Shown: one piece after another, positions 7,085-16,087 of the stretch | Layout of the letters: every line of letters starts with the position of its first letter | Numbering within the stretch: the first letter of the stretch is position 1 | Origin: Oscillospiraceae bacterium | GTDB taxonomy: Bacteria > Bacillota > Clostridia > Oscillospirales > Oscillospiraceae | NCBI GenBank assembly: GCA_021205095.1 | Contig: JAJPYE010000049.1 | Coordinates: forward strand, 1 to 43,944 | Direction: 5' to 3' | DNA: 43,944 bases | The notes under the pieces: model-generated | The model's input: the letters and a program-made list of their open reading frames with translations, nothing else | The model's database searches: none | What the model was told of the DNA's origin: nothing | Made by a program: the position numbers and the translations under genes

Positions 7085-9262
7085 ATGAAGATTATAAAAA
7101 GAAACGGATCAGAGGCTGTATTTGATATTGAGAAAATCGTTGCGGCTATTACCAAGGCCAACAATGCGGTGCCGCTGGATGTGCGCATGACCGTTACCCA
7201 GATTCGGCGCATTGCGGATTCCGTGGAGAAGTCCTGTGTGGAGCTGGGCCGCTCCCCTGCGGTGGAGGAAATACAGGATATGGTGGAGCAGCAGATCATG
7301 GCCCACGGGGCCTATGAGGTGGCCAAGCAGTATATCACCTACCGCTACACCCGCTCCCTGGTGCGTCAGTCCAACACCACGGACGACCGCATCCTGTCCC
7401 TCATCGAGTGCAACAACGAGGAGGCAAAGCAGGAAAACTCCAACAAAAACCCGGTGGTGAACAGCACCCAGCGTGACTATATGGCCGGAGAGGTCAGCCG
7501 GGACATCACAAACCGCATCCTCCTGCCCCCGGACATCGTGCAGGCCCATGAGGAGGGCATCATCCACTTCCATGACACGGACTATTACGCCCAGCATATG
7601 CACAACTGCGACCTGGTGAACCTGGAGGATATGCTCCAAAACGGCACGGTCATCACCGGCACGCTGATCGAGCGGCCCCACAGCTTTGCCACCGCCTGCA
7701 ACATCGCCACGCAGATCGTGGCCCAGGTGGCCTCCAACCAATACGGCGGGCAGAGCATTTCCTTGGCCCACCTGGCTCCCTTTGTCCAGGTCAGCCGGGA
7801 GAAAATTCGCAGCATTGTGCGGGATGAGATCAGCTCTCTTGGCGTTATCCCCACCAAGGAGCAGGTGGACGACATCGTGGAAAAACGTCTCCGGGAGGAG
7901 ATCCGCCGGGGCGTGCAGACCATCCAGTATCAGGTCGTCACCCTTCTGACCACCAACGGACAGGCTCCCTTCGTGACCGTGTTCATGTATCTGAACGAGG
8001 CGAAAAACGAGCAGGAGAAGAAAGACCTGGCCGTCATCATAGAGGAAACCCTGCTTCAGCGCTATCAGGGCGTGAAAAACGAGCAGGGCATCTGGGTCAC
8101 GCCCGCCTTCCCCAAGCTGATATACGTCCTGGAGGAGGACAATGTGGAGGAAGGAACGGAGTATTACTACCTCACAAAGCTGGCCGCCAAATGCACGGCC
8201 AAGCGGATGGTGCCGGACTACATCTCCGAAAAGAAAATGCTGGAGCTGAAAATCGACAAAAACGGCGAGGGCCACTGCTATACCTGCATGGGCTGCCGCA
8301 GCTTCCTGACCCCCTATGTTGACCCGAAAACCAATCAGCCCAAGTATTATGGCCGCTTCAACCAAGGCGTCGTCACCATTAACCTCCCGGACGTGGCCCT
8401 GTCCTCCGGCGGGGATATGAAAAAATTCTGGGAGATATTCGATGAGCGCCTTGAGCTGTGCCATCGGGCGCTGATGTGCCGCCACGAGCGGCTGAAGGGA
8501 ACCCTGTCCGACGCCGCGCCTATCCTGTGGCAGTATGGGGCCTGCGCCCGGCTGCAAAAAGGCGAGCCTATCGACAAGCTGCTGTATGGCGGGTATTCCA
8601 CCATCTCCCTGGGCTATGCGGGGCTGTATGAGTGCGTGAAGTACATGACCGGCAAGAGCCACACCGACCCGGAGGCCACCCCCTTCGCGCTGGAAATCAT
8701 GACCCACATGAACGACGCCTGTAAAAAGTGGAAGGAGCAGCACAACATCGACTTCAGTCTGTATGGCACGCCCCTGGAGTCCACCACCTATAAATTCGCC
8801 AAGTGCCTGCAAAAGCGCTTCGGCATCATCGAGGGTATTACGGACAAGGGCTATATCACAAACTCCTACCACGTCCATGTGACAGAGGAGATTGACGCTT
8901 TCACCAAGCTGAAATTCGAGGCCCAGTTCCAGCACCTGTCTCCCGGCGGCGCCATCAGCTATGTGGAGGTGCCGGATATGCAGAATAACCTGGAGGCCGT
9001 TTTGCAGGTCATGAAGTTCATCTATGATAACATCATCTACGCCGAACTGAACACCAAGAGCGATTACTGCCAGGTATGCGGCTGGGATGGAGAGATAGAG
9101 ATCGTGGAGGAGGACAACAAGCTGATTTGGCGTTGCCCCCGCTGCGGCAACACCGACCAGGACAAGATGAACGTGGCCCGCCGTACCTGCGGCTATATCG
9201 GCACCCAGTTCTGGAATCAGGGCCGCACACAGGAAATTAAAGACCGGGTGCTGCACCTGTAA
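7085..9262 (+). CDS. nrdD: Anaerobic (class III) ribonucleoside-triphosphate reductase
   Basis: A 725-residue glycyl-radical enzyme reducing ribonucleoside triphosphates to deoxy forms for DNA synthesis without oxygen. The N-terminus (about 1-90) is an ATP-cone allosteric domain (IIKRNGSEAVFDIEKI). The C-terminus has a four-cysteine zinc site (CQVCG and CPRCG) and the radical loop RRTCGYIG with the glycine near residue 703, followed by a short tail. Start at ATG 7085 behind AGGGAGAGG. It is directly followed by its activase nrdG (12-base gap) and both are preceded by NrdR boxes, so it is likely repressed when deoxynucleotide/ATP levels are high. Confidence 0.97.
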   Translation: MKIIKRNGSEAVFDIEKIVAAITKANNAVPLDVRMTVTQIRRIADSVEKSCVELGRSPAVEEIQDMVEQQIMAHGAYEVAKQYITYRYTRSLVRQSNTTDDRILSLIECNNEEAKQENSNKNPVVNSTQRDYMAGEVSRDITNRILLPPDIVQAHEEGIIHFHDTDYYAQHMHNCDLVNLEDMLQNGTVITGTLIERPHSFATACNIATQIVAQVASNQYGGQSISLAHLAPFVQVSREKIRSIVRDEISSLGVIPTKEQVDDIVEKRLREEIRRGVQTIQYQVVTLLTTNGQAPFVTVFMYLNEAKNEQEKKDLAVIIEETLLQRYQGVKNEQGIWVTPAFPKLIYVLEEDNVEEGTEYYYLTKLAAKCTAKRMVPDYISEKKMLELKIDKNGEGHCYTCMGCRSFLTPYVDPKTNQPKYYGRFNQGVVTINLPDVALSSGGDMKKFWEIFDERLELCHRALMCRHERLKGTLSDAAPILWQYGACARLQKGEPIDKLLYGGYSTISLGYAGLYECVKYMTGKSHTDPEATPFALEIMTHMNDACKKWKEQHNIDFSLYGTPLESTTYKFAKCLQKRFGIIEGITDKGYITNSYHVHVTEEIDAFTKLKFEAQFQHLSPGGAISYVEVPDMQNNLEAVLQVMKFIYDNIIYAELNTKSDYCQVCGWDGEIEIVEEDNKLIWRCPRCGNTDQDKMNVARRTCGYIGTQFWNQGRTQEIKDRVLHL

Positions 9263-9274
9263 AAGTATAGAACC

Positions 9275-9796
9275 ATGTATTACGGCAATATCAAAAACTG
9301 CGACATCGCCGACGGTATTGGCGTGCGGGTGACGCTGTTCGTCTCCGGCTGCACCAACTGCTGCGAGGGCTGCTTTCAGCCGGAGACCTGGGATTTCCAT
9401 TACGGCCAGCCCTTCACGTCGGAGACGGAGGACACTCTCCTGGATATGCTGGCCCCCGGCTACATAAACGGCCTGACCCTCCTGGGCGGCGATCCCTTCG
9501 AGCCGGAAAACCAGCGGGCGCTGACGCCCTTCCTCAAACGGGTGAGGGAGCGGTTCCCGCAAAAGGATATATGGGCTTTCACCGGTTTCCTCTATGAAGA
9601 CCTGCTGCGTCCCGACAGCCACCCTCGGTGCGAGACGACGGACGATATGCTGTCCATGCTGGACGTACTGGTGGACGGGCCGTTCATACTGGCGAAAAAA
9701 GAGGTGGGCCTTCGCTTTCGAGGCTCCAGAAATCAGCGGCTCATAGACCTGCGCAAAACCCGCGAGTCCGGCCAGGTCGTCCTTTGGAACGGATAA
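9275..9796 (+). CDS. nrdG: Anaerobic ribonucleotide reductase activating protein (radical SAM)
   Basis: A 173-residue radical SAM enzyme that makes the glycyl radical in NrdD. The CX3CX2C iron-sulfur motif is C26, C30, C33 (in SGCTNCCEGC), followed by LLGGDPFEPEN, typical of NrdG. Length is normal for the family. It lies 12 bases after nrdD and ends before a strong terminator, giving a two-gene operon. The ribosome site is weak, which suggests coupling to nrdD translation. Confidence 0.95.
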   Translation: MYYGNIKNCDIADGIGVRVTLFVSGCTNCCEGCFQPETWDFHYGQPFTSETEDTLLDMLAPGYINGLTLLGGDPFEPENQRALTPFLKRVRERFPQKDIWAFTGFLYEDLLRPDSHPRCETTDDMLSMLDVLVDGPFILAKKEVGLRFRGSRNQRLIDLRKTRESGQVVLWNG

Positions 9797-9804
9797 AAAT
9801 TTTT

Positions 9805-9845
9805 CAGCCTCCCTGCTTTTTCCGGCAGGGAGGCTGGAATTTTAT
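9805..9845 (+). terminator. Terminator of nrdDG
   Basis: Perfect 12-bp stem 9805-9816/9825-9836 with an 8-base loop, followed by GAATTTTA and preceded by A4T5. It lies 9 bases after the nrdG stop. Confidence 0.85.
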
Positions 9846-9902
9846 GGCGGGATGGTTTAGAATATAGGACATAAGGATTTTAAGAAAAGAGGCGAATGAT
9901 AT

Positions 9903-10631
9903 ATGGACGGTTTATTGGAAAGAGACCTGAAGATTCTATCCAGCGTGACGGACGCGCAGGGAGAACACAGCATCCCGGCGATTTTTGACCTGTTTGAGGA
10001 TCTAGCGGCGGAGCACGCAGAAAAGCTGGGAGTGGGTATTTGGGACATGGCCCAGCGGCGAACCTATTGGGTGGCTGTGCGCACACGGGTGCGCATTTAC
10101 CGCCGGGCGAAGATGATGGAAACGGTTCATGTGCAAAGCTGGCCAAATGTTCCCGGCGCGGTGAAGGACGACCGCAATTACCGCATCAAGCAGGGGGAGG
10201 AGGTTCTGGCAGAGGGCCGGACGGAGTGGATCGTGCAGAATATGGACAGCGGACGCATGGTCAAGCCGGCGGACAGCGGATACCCCCTGAACATGGAGCA
10301 TTGGCCGGAAAAAATGTGTCCGGGTCCGTTCACCCGCTTCCGGGAGACGTCCGCGGCGGAAAACCTTGTGAAGACCTATACCGTCGGCTCTCAGGACATC
10401 GACACGGGACGCCACATGAATAACGTCGCCTATGTGCGTATGCTGCTGGGTACCTTCACCACAGCGGAGCTGGCGGATATGGCTGTTCAGGAGGTAGAGG
10501 TGGCCTATCGCGCCGCCTGCTTTGAGGGACAGACTCTCTCCATCTATCGCAGAAAGGACGATGAGGGCTGGCATTTTCTTGTCCAAAATCCGGCGGGGGA
10601 GACCGCCATTCAGGCCGTGCTGCGGCTGTAA
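9903..10631 (+). CDS. Acyl-ACP thioesterase
   Basis: A 242-residue bacterial acyl-ACP thioesterase of the FatA/FatB type with a double hot-dog fold. It releases free fatty acids from acyl carrier protein in the cytosol. The second-domain active site block DIDTGRHMNNVAYVRML (165-181) gives the family's D, N and H residues (D167, H171, N173), and the tryptophan-rich TEWIVQNMDSGR region is typical. Start at ATG 9903 after a modest AGAGGCGAA site. It is a monocistronic gene ended by a 15-bp hairpin. Chain-length preference is not predictable here. Confidence 0.88.
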   Translation: MDGLLERDLKILSSVTDAQGEHSIPAIFDLFEDLAAEHAEKLGVGIWDMAQRRTYWVAVRTRVRIYRRAKMMETVHVQSWPNVPGAVKDDRNYRIKQGEEVLAEGRTEWIVQNMDSGRMVKPADSGYPLNMEHWPEKMCPGPFTRFRETSAAENLVKTYTVGSQDIDTGRHMNNVAYVRMLLGTFTTAELADMAVQEVEVAYRAACFEGQTLSIYRRKDDEGWHFLVQNPAGETAIQAVLRL

Positions 10632-10637
10632 GATATT

Positions 10638-10676
10638 AAGATATAATAACGGTCTGCCGTTATTATATCTTGATTT
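10638..10676 (+). terminator. Terminator after the thioesterase gene
   Basis: Perfect 15-bp stem 10638-10652/10657-10671 with a TCTG loop, followed by GATTTT. The stem is AT-rich but long. Confidence 0.7.
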
Positions 10677-10681
10677 TAATC

Positions 10682-10716
10682 GTCTTGCTCCCGCCCGTTG
10701 GGCGGAACCGCAAGAC
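10682..10716. other. Compound hairpin in intergenic DNA
   Basis: Outer 7-bp stem 10682-10688/10710-10716 and inner 5-bp stem 10691-10695/10701-10705. It lies between the convergent thioesterase and asnB terminators. No T-run on +. Its role is unknown; possibly a relic terminator. Confidence 0.35.
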
Positions 10717-10738
10717 ATGATACAATAATAAAATAAAG

Positions 10739-10768
10739 TGCCGGAGCGGTGTGCTGGCCGCTCCGGCA
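10739..10768 (-). terminator. Terminator of asnB
   Basis: Perfect 11-bp GC-rich stem 10739-10749/10758-10768. On the minus strand it is followed by CTTTATTTTATT, a good T-rich tail. It lies about 70 bases past the asnB stop; a second hairpin sits between (10781-10810). Confidence 0.8.
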
Positions 10769-10780
10769 GGAGAGAGTATA

Positions 10781-10810
10781 TATCAGCGGCAGAGTGCTTG
10801 CCGGCTGATA
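10781..10810 (-). other. Hairpin in the asnB 3' untranslated region
   Basis: Stem TATCAG/CTGATA plus CGGCA/TGCCG with one bulged base, between the asnB stop and its terminator. Likely protects the mRNA 3' end. Confidence 0.4.
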
Positions 10811-10834
10811 CGAAGTGTAGTGGGCGGTCAGTTT

Positions 10835-12421
10835 TTACTGGCCGCTTGCGCCATAGTTGGCGAGAACGCGGGCGCTGGGATCGTTCACATCGCAGCCCTC
10901 CCAGGATTTGTTGGGCATCCAGAAGTCTTTTACCATAGGGGCCTGGCCGGGGTAGTATTTTTCAAAAATTTCCCGGTAGAGCAGGCTCTCCTTCGTGAAG
11001 GGCTGAGCGAAATTATAGGCCTTGCGGCGCTCCTCAAATTCCTCGTCGGTGTAGTGGGCCTCTGCATATTCCTTCAAATCGTCCACCATGGAGTGACCCA
11101 CGGCGTCGGAGAAGGCGGCCTTCTGCCGCCAGAGAATGTCCTCCGGGAGCAGGTGATCCTTTTCAAAGGCGTGGCGCAGCAGATATTTTCCCATGTCGTA
11201 GGTGTTGACCTTCATCTTCGGGTCGATGGACATGACGTATTTCACAAATTCCAGATCCCCAAAGGGGACGCGGGCCTCGATGGAGTTGGAGGCAATGCAG
11301 CGGTCAGCCCGGAGAACGTCGTACATATACAGCTCGTCCACCCGCTTTTTGGCCTCCTCCTGGAACGCCTCCGGGGAGGGGGCGAAGTCGGTGTATTTAT
11401 AGCCGAAAAGCTCGTCGGATATTTCGCCGGTCAGAAGCACCCGCACATCGGTGGTCTCGTGGATGGCCTTGCAGCAGAGATACATACCCATGCTGGCCCG
11501 GATGGTGGTGATGTCGTAGGTTCCCAGCAGCGATATGACCTCCTCCAGAGAGTCCAGCACCTGCTGGCGGGTCATGTAGACCTCCGTGTGATCCGCGCCG
11601 ATGAAGTCCGCCACCTGGCGTGCATATTTCAGGTCGATGGCGTCCTTGTCCATGCCGATGGCGAAGGTGCGGATGTGCTTGCCCAGAATCCGGGCGGATA
11701 TGGCGCACACAAGGCTGCTATCCAGCCCGCCGGAGAGGAGAAAGCCCAAGGGCGCGTCTGCGTCCAGGCGCTTGTCAATGCCGAGAATCAGCTTTTCACG
11801 GATGTTCTTGCAGACGGTCTCTATGTCGTCGGTGACGTATTCCTCCGGCTTCACGGTGGTCAGGTCGGCGTAGCGGACGAACCGGCCTCCCGCGTAGTAA
11901 TGGCCGGGAGGGAAGGGGTTCACGTTTTCACACAGACCCACCAGGTTCTTCGCCTCGCTGGCAAAGACCATGCTACCGTCCTCCATATAGCCATAGAACA
12001 GGGGGCGGATGCCGATGGGGTCACGGGCGGCAATGATTTCGTCCCGTTTGCTGTCGTATATCAGCATGGCGAACTCCGCGTCCAGCATGGAGAACATTTC
12101 CAGCCCGTATTTGTGATACAGCGGCAGGATAATCTCGCAGTCGGAATCGCTGATGAAATCATATTCCCTGGCAAGCTCTGCCCGCAGGGGCCGGAACAGA
12201 TACAGCTCCCCGTTGCAGATGGCCATGTCCCCGTCCAGGTGGAAGGGCTGCATACCGGCCTCGTTCAGGCCCATGATGGCAAGCCGGTGATAGCACAGCC
12301 AGCCGGAGCCAGCCTCCTCAACCCGGCTCATGTCCGGGCCGCGGGAAACCGTTTTTTCAAAGTAGGGGCGGAGCTGCTCCTCTGTCAGCGTCCGCTGGGT
12401 AAAGCCCATGATAGCACACAT
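10835..12421 (-). CDS. asnB: Asparagine synthase (glutamine-hydrolysing)
   Basis: A 528-residue enzyme making asparagine from aspartate, glutamine and ATP. The N-terminal Ntn glutaminase has its nucleophile at C2 (MCAIMGF; most homologues have MCGI, so residue 3 is unusual), RGPD and CNGELY. The synthetase domain carries the pyrophosphate loop LLSGGLDSSL and the SIEARVPFGD block near the C-terminus. The start follows GGAGAG 9 bases upstream. The gene has its own consensus promoter overlapping the stop of the upstream Na/Pi transporter gene, and a strong terminator-like hairpin with a T7 run inside its 80-base leader, suggesting attenuation. Confidence 0.95.
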   Translation of the reverse strand: MCAIMGFTQRTLTEEQLRPYFEKTVSRGPDMSRVEEAGSGWLCYHRLAIMGLNEAGMQPFHLDGDMAICNGELYLFRPLRAELAREYDFISDSDCEIILPLYHKYGLEMFSMLDAEFAMLIYDSKRDEIIAARDPIGIRPLFYGYMEDGSMVFASEAKNLVGLCENVNPFPPGHYYAGGRFVRYADLTTVKPEEYVTDDIETVCKNIREKLILGIDKRLDADAPLGFLLSGGLDSSLVCAISARILGKHIRTFAIGMDKDAIDLKYARQVADFIGADHTEVYMTRQQVLDSLEEVISLLGTYDITTIRASMGMYLCCKAIHETTDVRVLLTGEISDELFGYKYTDFAPSPEAFQEEAKKRVDELYMYDVLRADRCIASNSIEARVPFGDLEFVKYVMSIDPKMKVNTYDMGKYLLRHAFEKDHLLPEDILWRQKAAFSDAVGHSMVDDLKEYAEAHYTDEEFEERRKAYNFAQPFTKESLLYREIFEKYYPGQAPMVKDFWMPNKSWEGCDVNDPSARVLANYGASGQ

Positions 12422-12457
12422 AGAATTATACTCTCCTGTATGGTCAAATTAGCACAT

Positions 12458-12497
12458 AAAAAAACAAAGGCATACTTCTCCACGAAGAACACCTTTG
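12458..12497 (-). terminator. Terminator-like attenuator in the asnB leader
   Basis: On the minus strand a 14-base arm (12484-12497) pairs with 12465-12478 (two wobbles, one mismatch) around a 5-base loop, directly followed by seven Ts (12458-12464). It lies after the asnB promoter and 29 bases before the ribosome site, so transcripts from that promoter must pass it. It could also end transcripts of the upstream transporter gene. Confidence 0.65.
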
Positions 12498-12508
12498 CTC
12501 TTTTTCTG

Positions 12509-12537
12509 ATTATAGGCCCTGCAGGGGCGTTTGTCAA
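12509..12537 (-). promoter_or_regulatory. asnB promoter (consensus)
   Basis: On the minus strand TTGACA (12532-12537), a 17-bp spacer and TATAAT (12509-12514), a perfect consensus pair. The -35 box overlaps the stop codon of the transporter gene. Confidence 0.85.
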
Positions 12538-14369
12538 GATTTTTTTTCTGCTGAAAGCTGGCCGATTTCGCTCTCCTTCAGGCGGGAGAAGTATTTCTTA
12601 TAATTCTCCCCGAACAGGCGGCGGTATTCCTCGTTGCTGGAATGGTGCAGGTTGTGAAGGTACTGATGCTCCTGGCCGGAGATGGCGGTGTCCTTCCGGC
12701 TGAGCATATACACGGCCAGGTCGGAGCACTGGTCGGAGATGCGCTCCATATTTTGCAGCACGTTCTGGAACTGTATGCCGTTGAAGATGTCGCACTCGCC
12801 GCGGGTCATGCGCTCCACATGGCGCTCCTTGAGCGCCTCGATAAGGTCGTCAATGACCTCCTCCATCGGCTCGACTGTGCGGGCGAGGTCGTAGTCGGTC
12901 TCCTTATACGCCCGCGTGGCGGTGGCGAGGATGTCGCTCACGGCGTCCACGGCGATATGCAGCTCCCGCATGGCGGTGTCGGTGAAATGACGGTTATTCT
13001 CGCGCATTTGGGCCATGTTGTGCGTGATGTTCACGGCGAGGTCGCCGATGCGCTCAAAGCATGTGAGGGCCTTTATCTGGAAGTTCTGGTTCTGGTTGTC
13101 TGAATCGAGGGTGATATACGGCGACACGGCCACAATGTATTGGTTGGAGGCGTCAGCCATCTCGTCCAGGAGATCCTCCCGTTGGCGGATGCGCTCCTCG
13201 CGGCGCGGCTCGAACTCATAAATCTGCTGGATGCAGGCGTCATAGTTGTGGGTCGCGACGTCGGCCATATGGCCGATAAGGTGCGCGGCCTGGTCGAGGG
13301 CGAGGCCGGGGTTCGTGATAAGGCGGTCGTCCAGCTCGCGGAGGTTTTCCAAAATATCCGCGTCCTCCGGGTCGATGGGCTTGTCCGGCACCAGCTTTTC
13401 CGCCAGCGCCGCGAAGCGATTGGAAAACGGTAGCAGCAGCACGGCGGGAACCAGGCGGAACAGGCCGTGGACGTTCGCAACGCCGCCGGAATCGAGGGAC
13501 ATATACCACAGCCTGTCCCCGATAAGGCCGGTGCTGCGGCCAATGACGAGCACAAGGCCGATGAGGCAGGCGGCGCAGATGTTATAGATAACGTGCACGA
13601 GCACGGTGCGGGTCTGGTCGGGCTTCGCGCCGATGCGGCTCACAAGGAAGGTCGTGAGGCAGTCGCCGATGTTCACGCCGACGATAACCGCGACCACGCC
13701 GCAGAACCGCACGCCGACGGAGCTTGCAAGCGTCTGCAAAATGCCGATAACGGCGGAGGAGCTTTGAATGACGCCCGTGACGGCGACGCCGGCGAGGAAG
13801 CCGAGGATGTAGCTGTCCTCAAACGCGGTCAGCAGCCGGCTGAGGGAATCGCCCATCTCGCTCACGGCGTCGCTCATATACATAAGGCCCATGAACAGGA
13901 TGCCGAAGCCGACGAAAATGGTGCCGACGTTTTTCATGGAGCTGCGCCGGCTGCTCACGAACATAATCAGGATAATCCCGACGATAAGTGCGATAGGCGC
14001 GAGATTGTCCGCACTGAAAAGATTGAGCAGGGAGGTGCCGGCGTCCAAGTCCATGAGCCGTATCACCTGCGCGGTGATGGCCGTGCCGACGTTCGCGCCC
14101 AGCACGATGCCGATGGACTGCCGGAACGTGAGGAAGCCCGCGCCGACGAGGCCCACGGTCAGGACGATCGTCGCGGTGGAGCTTTGAATCATGCACGTGA
14201 CGAGCATACCCAGAATAAACCCGCGAATGGGCTTGTTCGTCACCTTCGCGAGCGCCGCCTTCATCGCGCCGCCGGAGCAGCTTTTCAGCCCGTCCCCCAT
14301 AAGACGCATACCGTACAGGAACATGGCAAGGCCGCCTAACAGCGCAAGAATCCTATAAAATGCTTCCAT
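12534..14369 (-). CDS. Na/Pi cotransporter family protein with PhoU-like domain
   Basis: A 611-residue membrane protein. The N-terminal half has two Na/Pi cotransporter repeats marked by QSSTATIVL (QSS at 62-64) and QSSSAVIGIL (about 200-210). The C-terminal part (about 350-611) is soluble and helical like PhoU. This layout is typical of bacterial NptA/YjbB-type sodium-coupled phosphate transporters or exporters. Start at ATG behind GGGAG. It is transcribed toward asnB. Leucine CTC and GTC/GCG/ACG codons appear more frequent than in flanking genes, a possible sign of a different history, judged by eye only. Transport direction is not known. Confidence 0.9.
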   Translation of the reverse strand: MEAFYRILALLGGLAMFLYGMRLMGDGLKSCSGGAMKAALAKVTNKPIRGFILGMLVTCMIQSSTATIVLTVGLVGAGFLTFRQSIGIVLGANVGTAITAQVIRLMDLDAGTSLLNLFSADNLAPIALIVGIILIMFVSSRRSSMKNVGTIFVGFGILFMGLMYMSDAVSEMGDSLSRLLTAFEDSYILGFLAGVAVTGVIQSSSAVIGILQTLASSVGVRFCGVVAVIVGVNIGDCLTTFLVSRIGAKPDQTRTVLVHVIYNICAACLIGLVLVIGRSTGLIGDRLWYMSLDSGGVANVHGLFRLVPAVLLLPFSNRFAALAEKLVPDKPIDPEDADILENLRELDDRLITNPGLALDQAAHLIGHMADVATHNYDACIQQIYEFEPRREERIRQREDLLDEMADASNQYIVAVSPYITLDSDNQNQNFQIKALTCFERIGDLAVNITHNMAQMRENNRHFTDTAMRELHIAVDAVSDILATATRAYKETDYDLARTVEPMEEVIDDLIEALKERHVERMTRGECDIFNGIQFQNVLQNMERISDQCSDLAVYMLSRKDTAISGQEHQYLHNLHHSSNEEYRRLFGENYKKYFSRLKESEIGQLSAEKKS

Positions 14370-14633
14370 TTTCGCTTTTCTCCCTGTCCTATGTCAAACG
14401 CCAATAATTAGGTTGGTTTGTTTTTAAGGAAAATTTGCAAAGGCCATACAAATTAATGATACACCCGCCGGGGATTTGATGCAAGCAAAAATTCATCTGC
14501 AAGAGCCGAAGGCGTGCGTTTTGTGGAATGTAGAAATCCGTCCCAGAGGGCATGTGAGAGGAATCTATACAAAATAGACAAAATCAGCCTTCCTACACGG
14601 AGAAAATTATCTTCTTTTGGGGAAAAGGAGGAA
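14370..14633. other. Gene-free divergent intergenic region
   Basis: About 264 bp between the Na/Pi transporter start (minus) and the purine operon promoter. No open frame with a ribosome site was seen. It should contain the transporter's promoter on the minus strand, but no convincing -35/-10 pair was found. Confidence 0.6.
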
Positions 14634-14663
14634 TTGACTTTACATTTTTTCCTTTGATATAAT
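14634..14663 (+). promoter_or_regulatory. Purine operon promoter
   Basis: TTGACT (14634-14639), an 18-bp T-rich spacer and TATAAT (14658-14663). Transcription would start near 14670, just before the ZTP riboswitch. Confidence 0.8.
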
Positions 14664-14673
14664 GTAAGAAATC

Positions 14674-14789
14674 AAAGTGTGAGTTGGCAACCGACGGAAT
14701 GCGAGTGCACGCAAAGGAGCCAATTTCATTGCAATATGCCGACCGTCTGGGCAGCTCTATTCATATGCGGGATAGGGCTGTCTTTTGTT
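14674..14789 (+). ncRNA. ZTP (pfl) riboswitch with terminator
   Basis: The leader has the hallmarks of the pfl motif: GTGAGTTGGC at the 5' side, a stem TTGGC/GCCAA (14684-14688/14719-14723), a GGAGC element, and the conserved 3' segment CCGTCTGGGCA (14743-14753; consensus CCGCCUGGGCA). It runs directly into a terminator (stem 14752-14762/14770-14780, then TCTTTTGTT). The conserved 3' segment and the terminator stem share bases, so ligand binding can prevent termination. ZTP riboswitches turn on purine and one-carbon genes when ZMP/ZTP builds up from lack of 10-formyl-THF. The position directly before purE fits. Confidence 0.85.
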
Positions 14790-14830
14790 AAAATCTTAAA
14801 ATACCCTGAAAAACAGGAGAGAGGGAATCT

Positions 14831-15325
14831 ATGAAAAAAGTAGCGATTGTTATGGGCAGCGACAGCGATCTGCCCGTTGTGGAGAAGGCGGCGGACACCC
14901 TGCGCCGCTATCAGGTACCCTTTGAGATGCACATCTTCTCCGCTCACCGCACCCCGGAGGAGGCCCGCGCCTTCGCCCAGGGAGCCAGGAAGGCGGGCAT
15001 TGGCGTGATTATCGCCGCCGCTGGCAAGGCCGCCCATCTGGCCGGGGCTCTGGCCGCCAACACCACCCTTCCCATCATTGGAATACCCCTGAAATCCACC
15101 GTCCTTGACGGCGTTGACGCCCTGCTTTCAACAGTGCAGATGCCCTCCGGCATACCTGTGGCCACTGTTGCCATTGACGGTGCGGTCAACGCCGCCTTGC
15201 TGTCTATGGAGATACTGGCCCTGTCTGACGAGACCCTTGCGGCGGCGCTGGAACAGACGCGGGCGGAGGAAACGGCCCGCGTGCTGGAAAAGAACGCCGC
15301 CATCGAGGCAAAATATAACAACTAA
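14831..15325 (+). CDS. purE: 5-(carboxyamino)imidazole ribonucleotide mutase
   Basis: A 164-residue class I PurE. It moves the carboxyl group from N5-CAIR to CAIR in purine synthesis. Motifs: GSDSDLP (9-15), FSAHRTPE with catalytic H39, and [15 protein letters not shown]. Start at ATG 14831 behind AGGAGAGAGGG. First gene of the operon, directly after the ZTP riboswitch. No purK is seen in the window; it may lie elsewhere. Confidence 0.95.
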   Translation: MKKVAIVMGSDSDLPVVEKAADTLRRYQVPFEMHIFSAHRTPEEARAFAQGARKAGIGVIIAAAGKAAHLAGALAANTTLPIIGIPLKSTVLDGVDALLSTVQMPSGIPVATVAIDGAVNAALLSMEILALSDETLAAALEQTRAEETARVLEKNAAIEAKYNN

Positions 15326-15355
15326 AACTAAACAAAAGATATGGAGGACGCAATC

Positions 15356-16063
<708 letters not shown>

Positions 16064-16087
16064 AGCGGACTTATAAATAGGAGATAG

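Noticed and set aside
7109-9622. Long open frame on the minus strand across nrdD and nrdG
   Set aside because: It is a shadow of nrdD/nrdG caused by GC-rich codon use. Its product is low-complexity and unlike any family, and it has no promoter or ribosome site.
12422-12508. T-box leader for asnB
   Set aside because: The leader is only about 80 bases, with no room for the stem I specifier loop and no recognisable T-box sequence.
10738-12703. Large + strand open frame opposite asnB
   Set aside because: Shadow of asnB and the end of the Na/Pi transporter gene; it runs through the asnB promoter and terminators.
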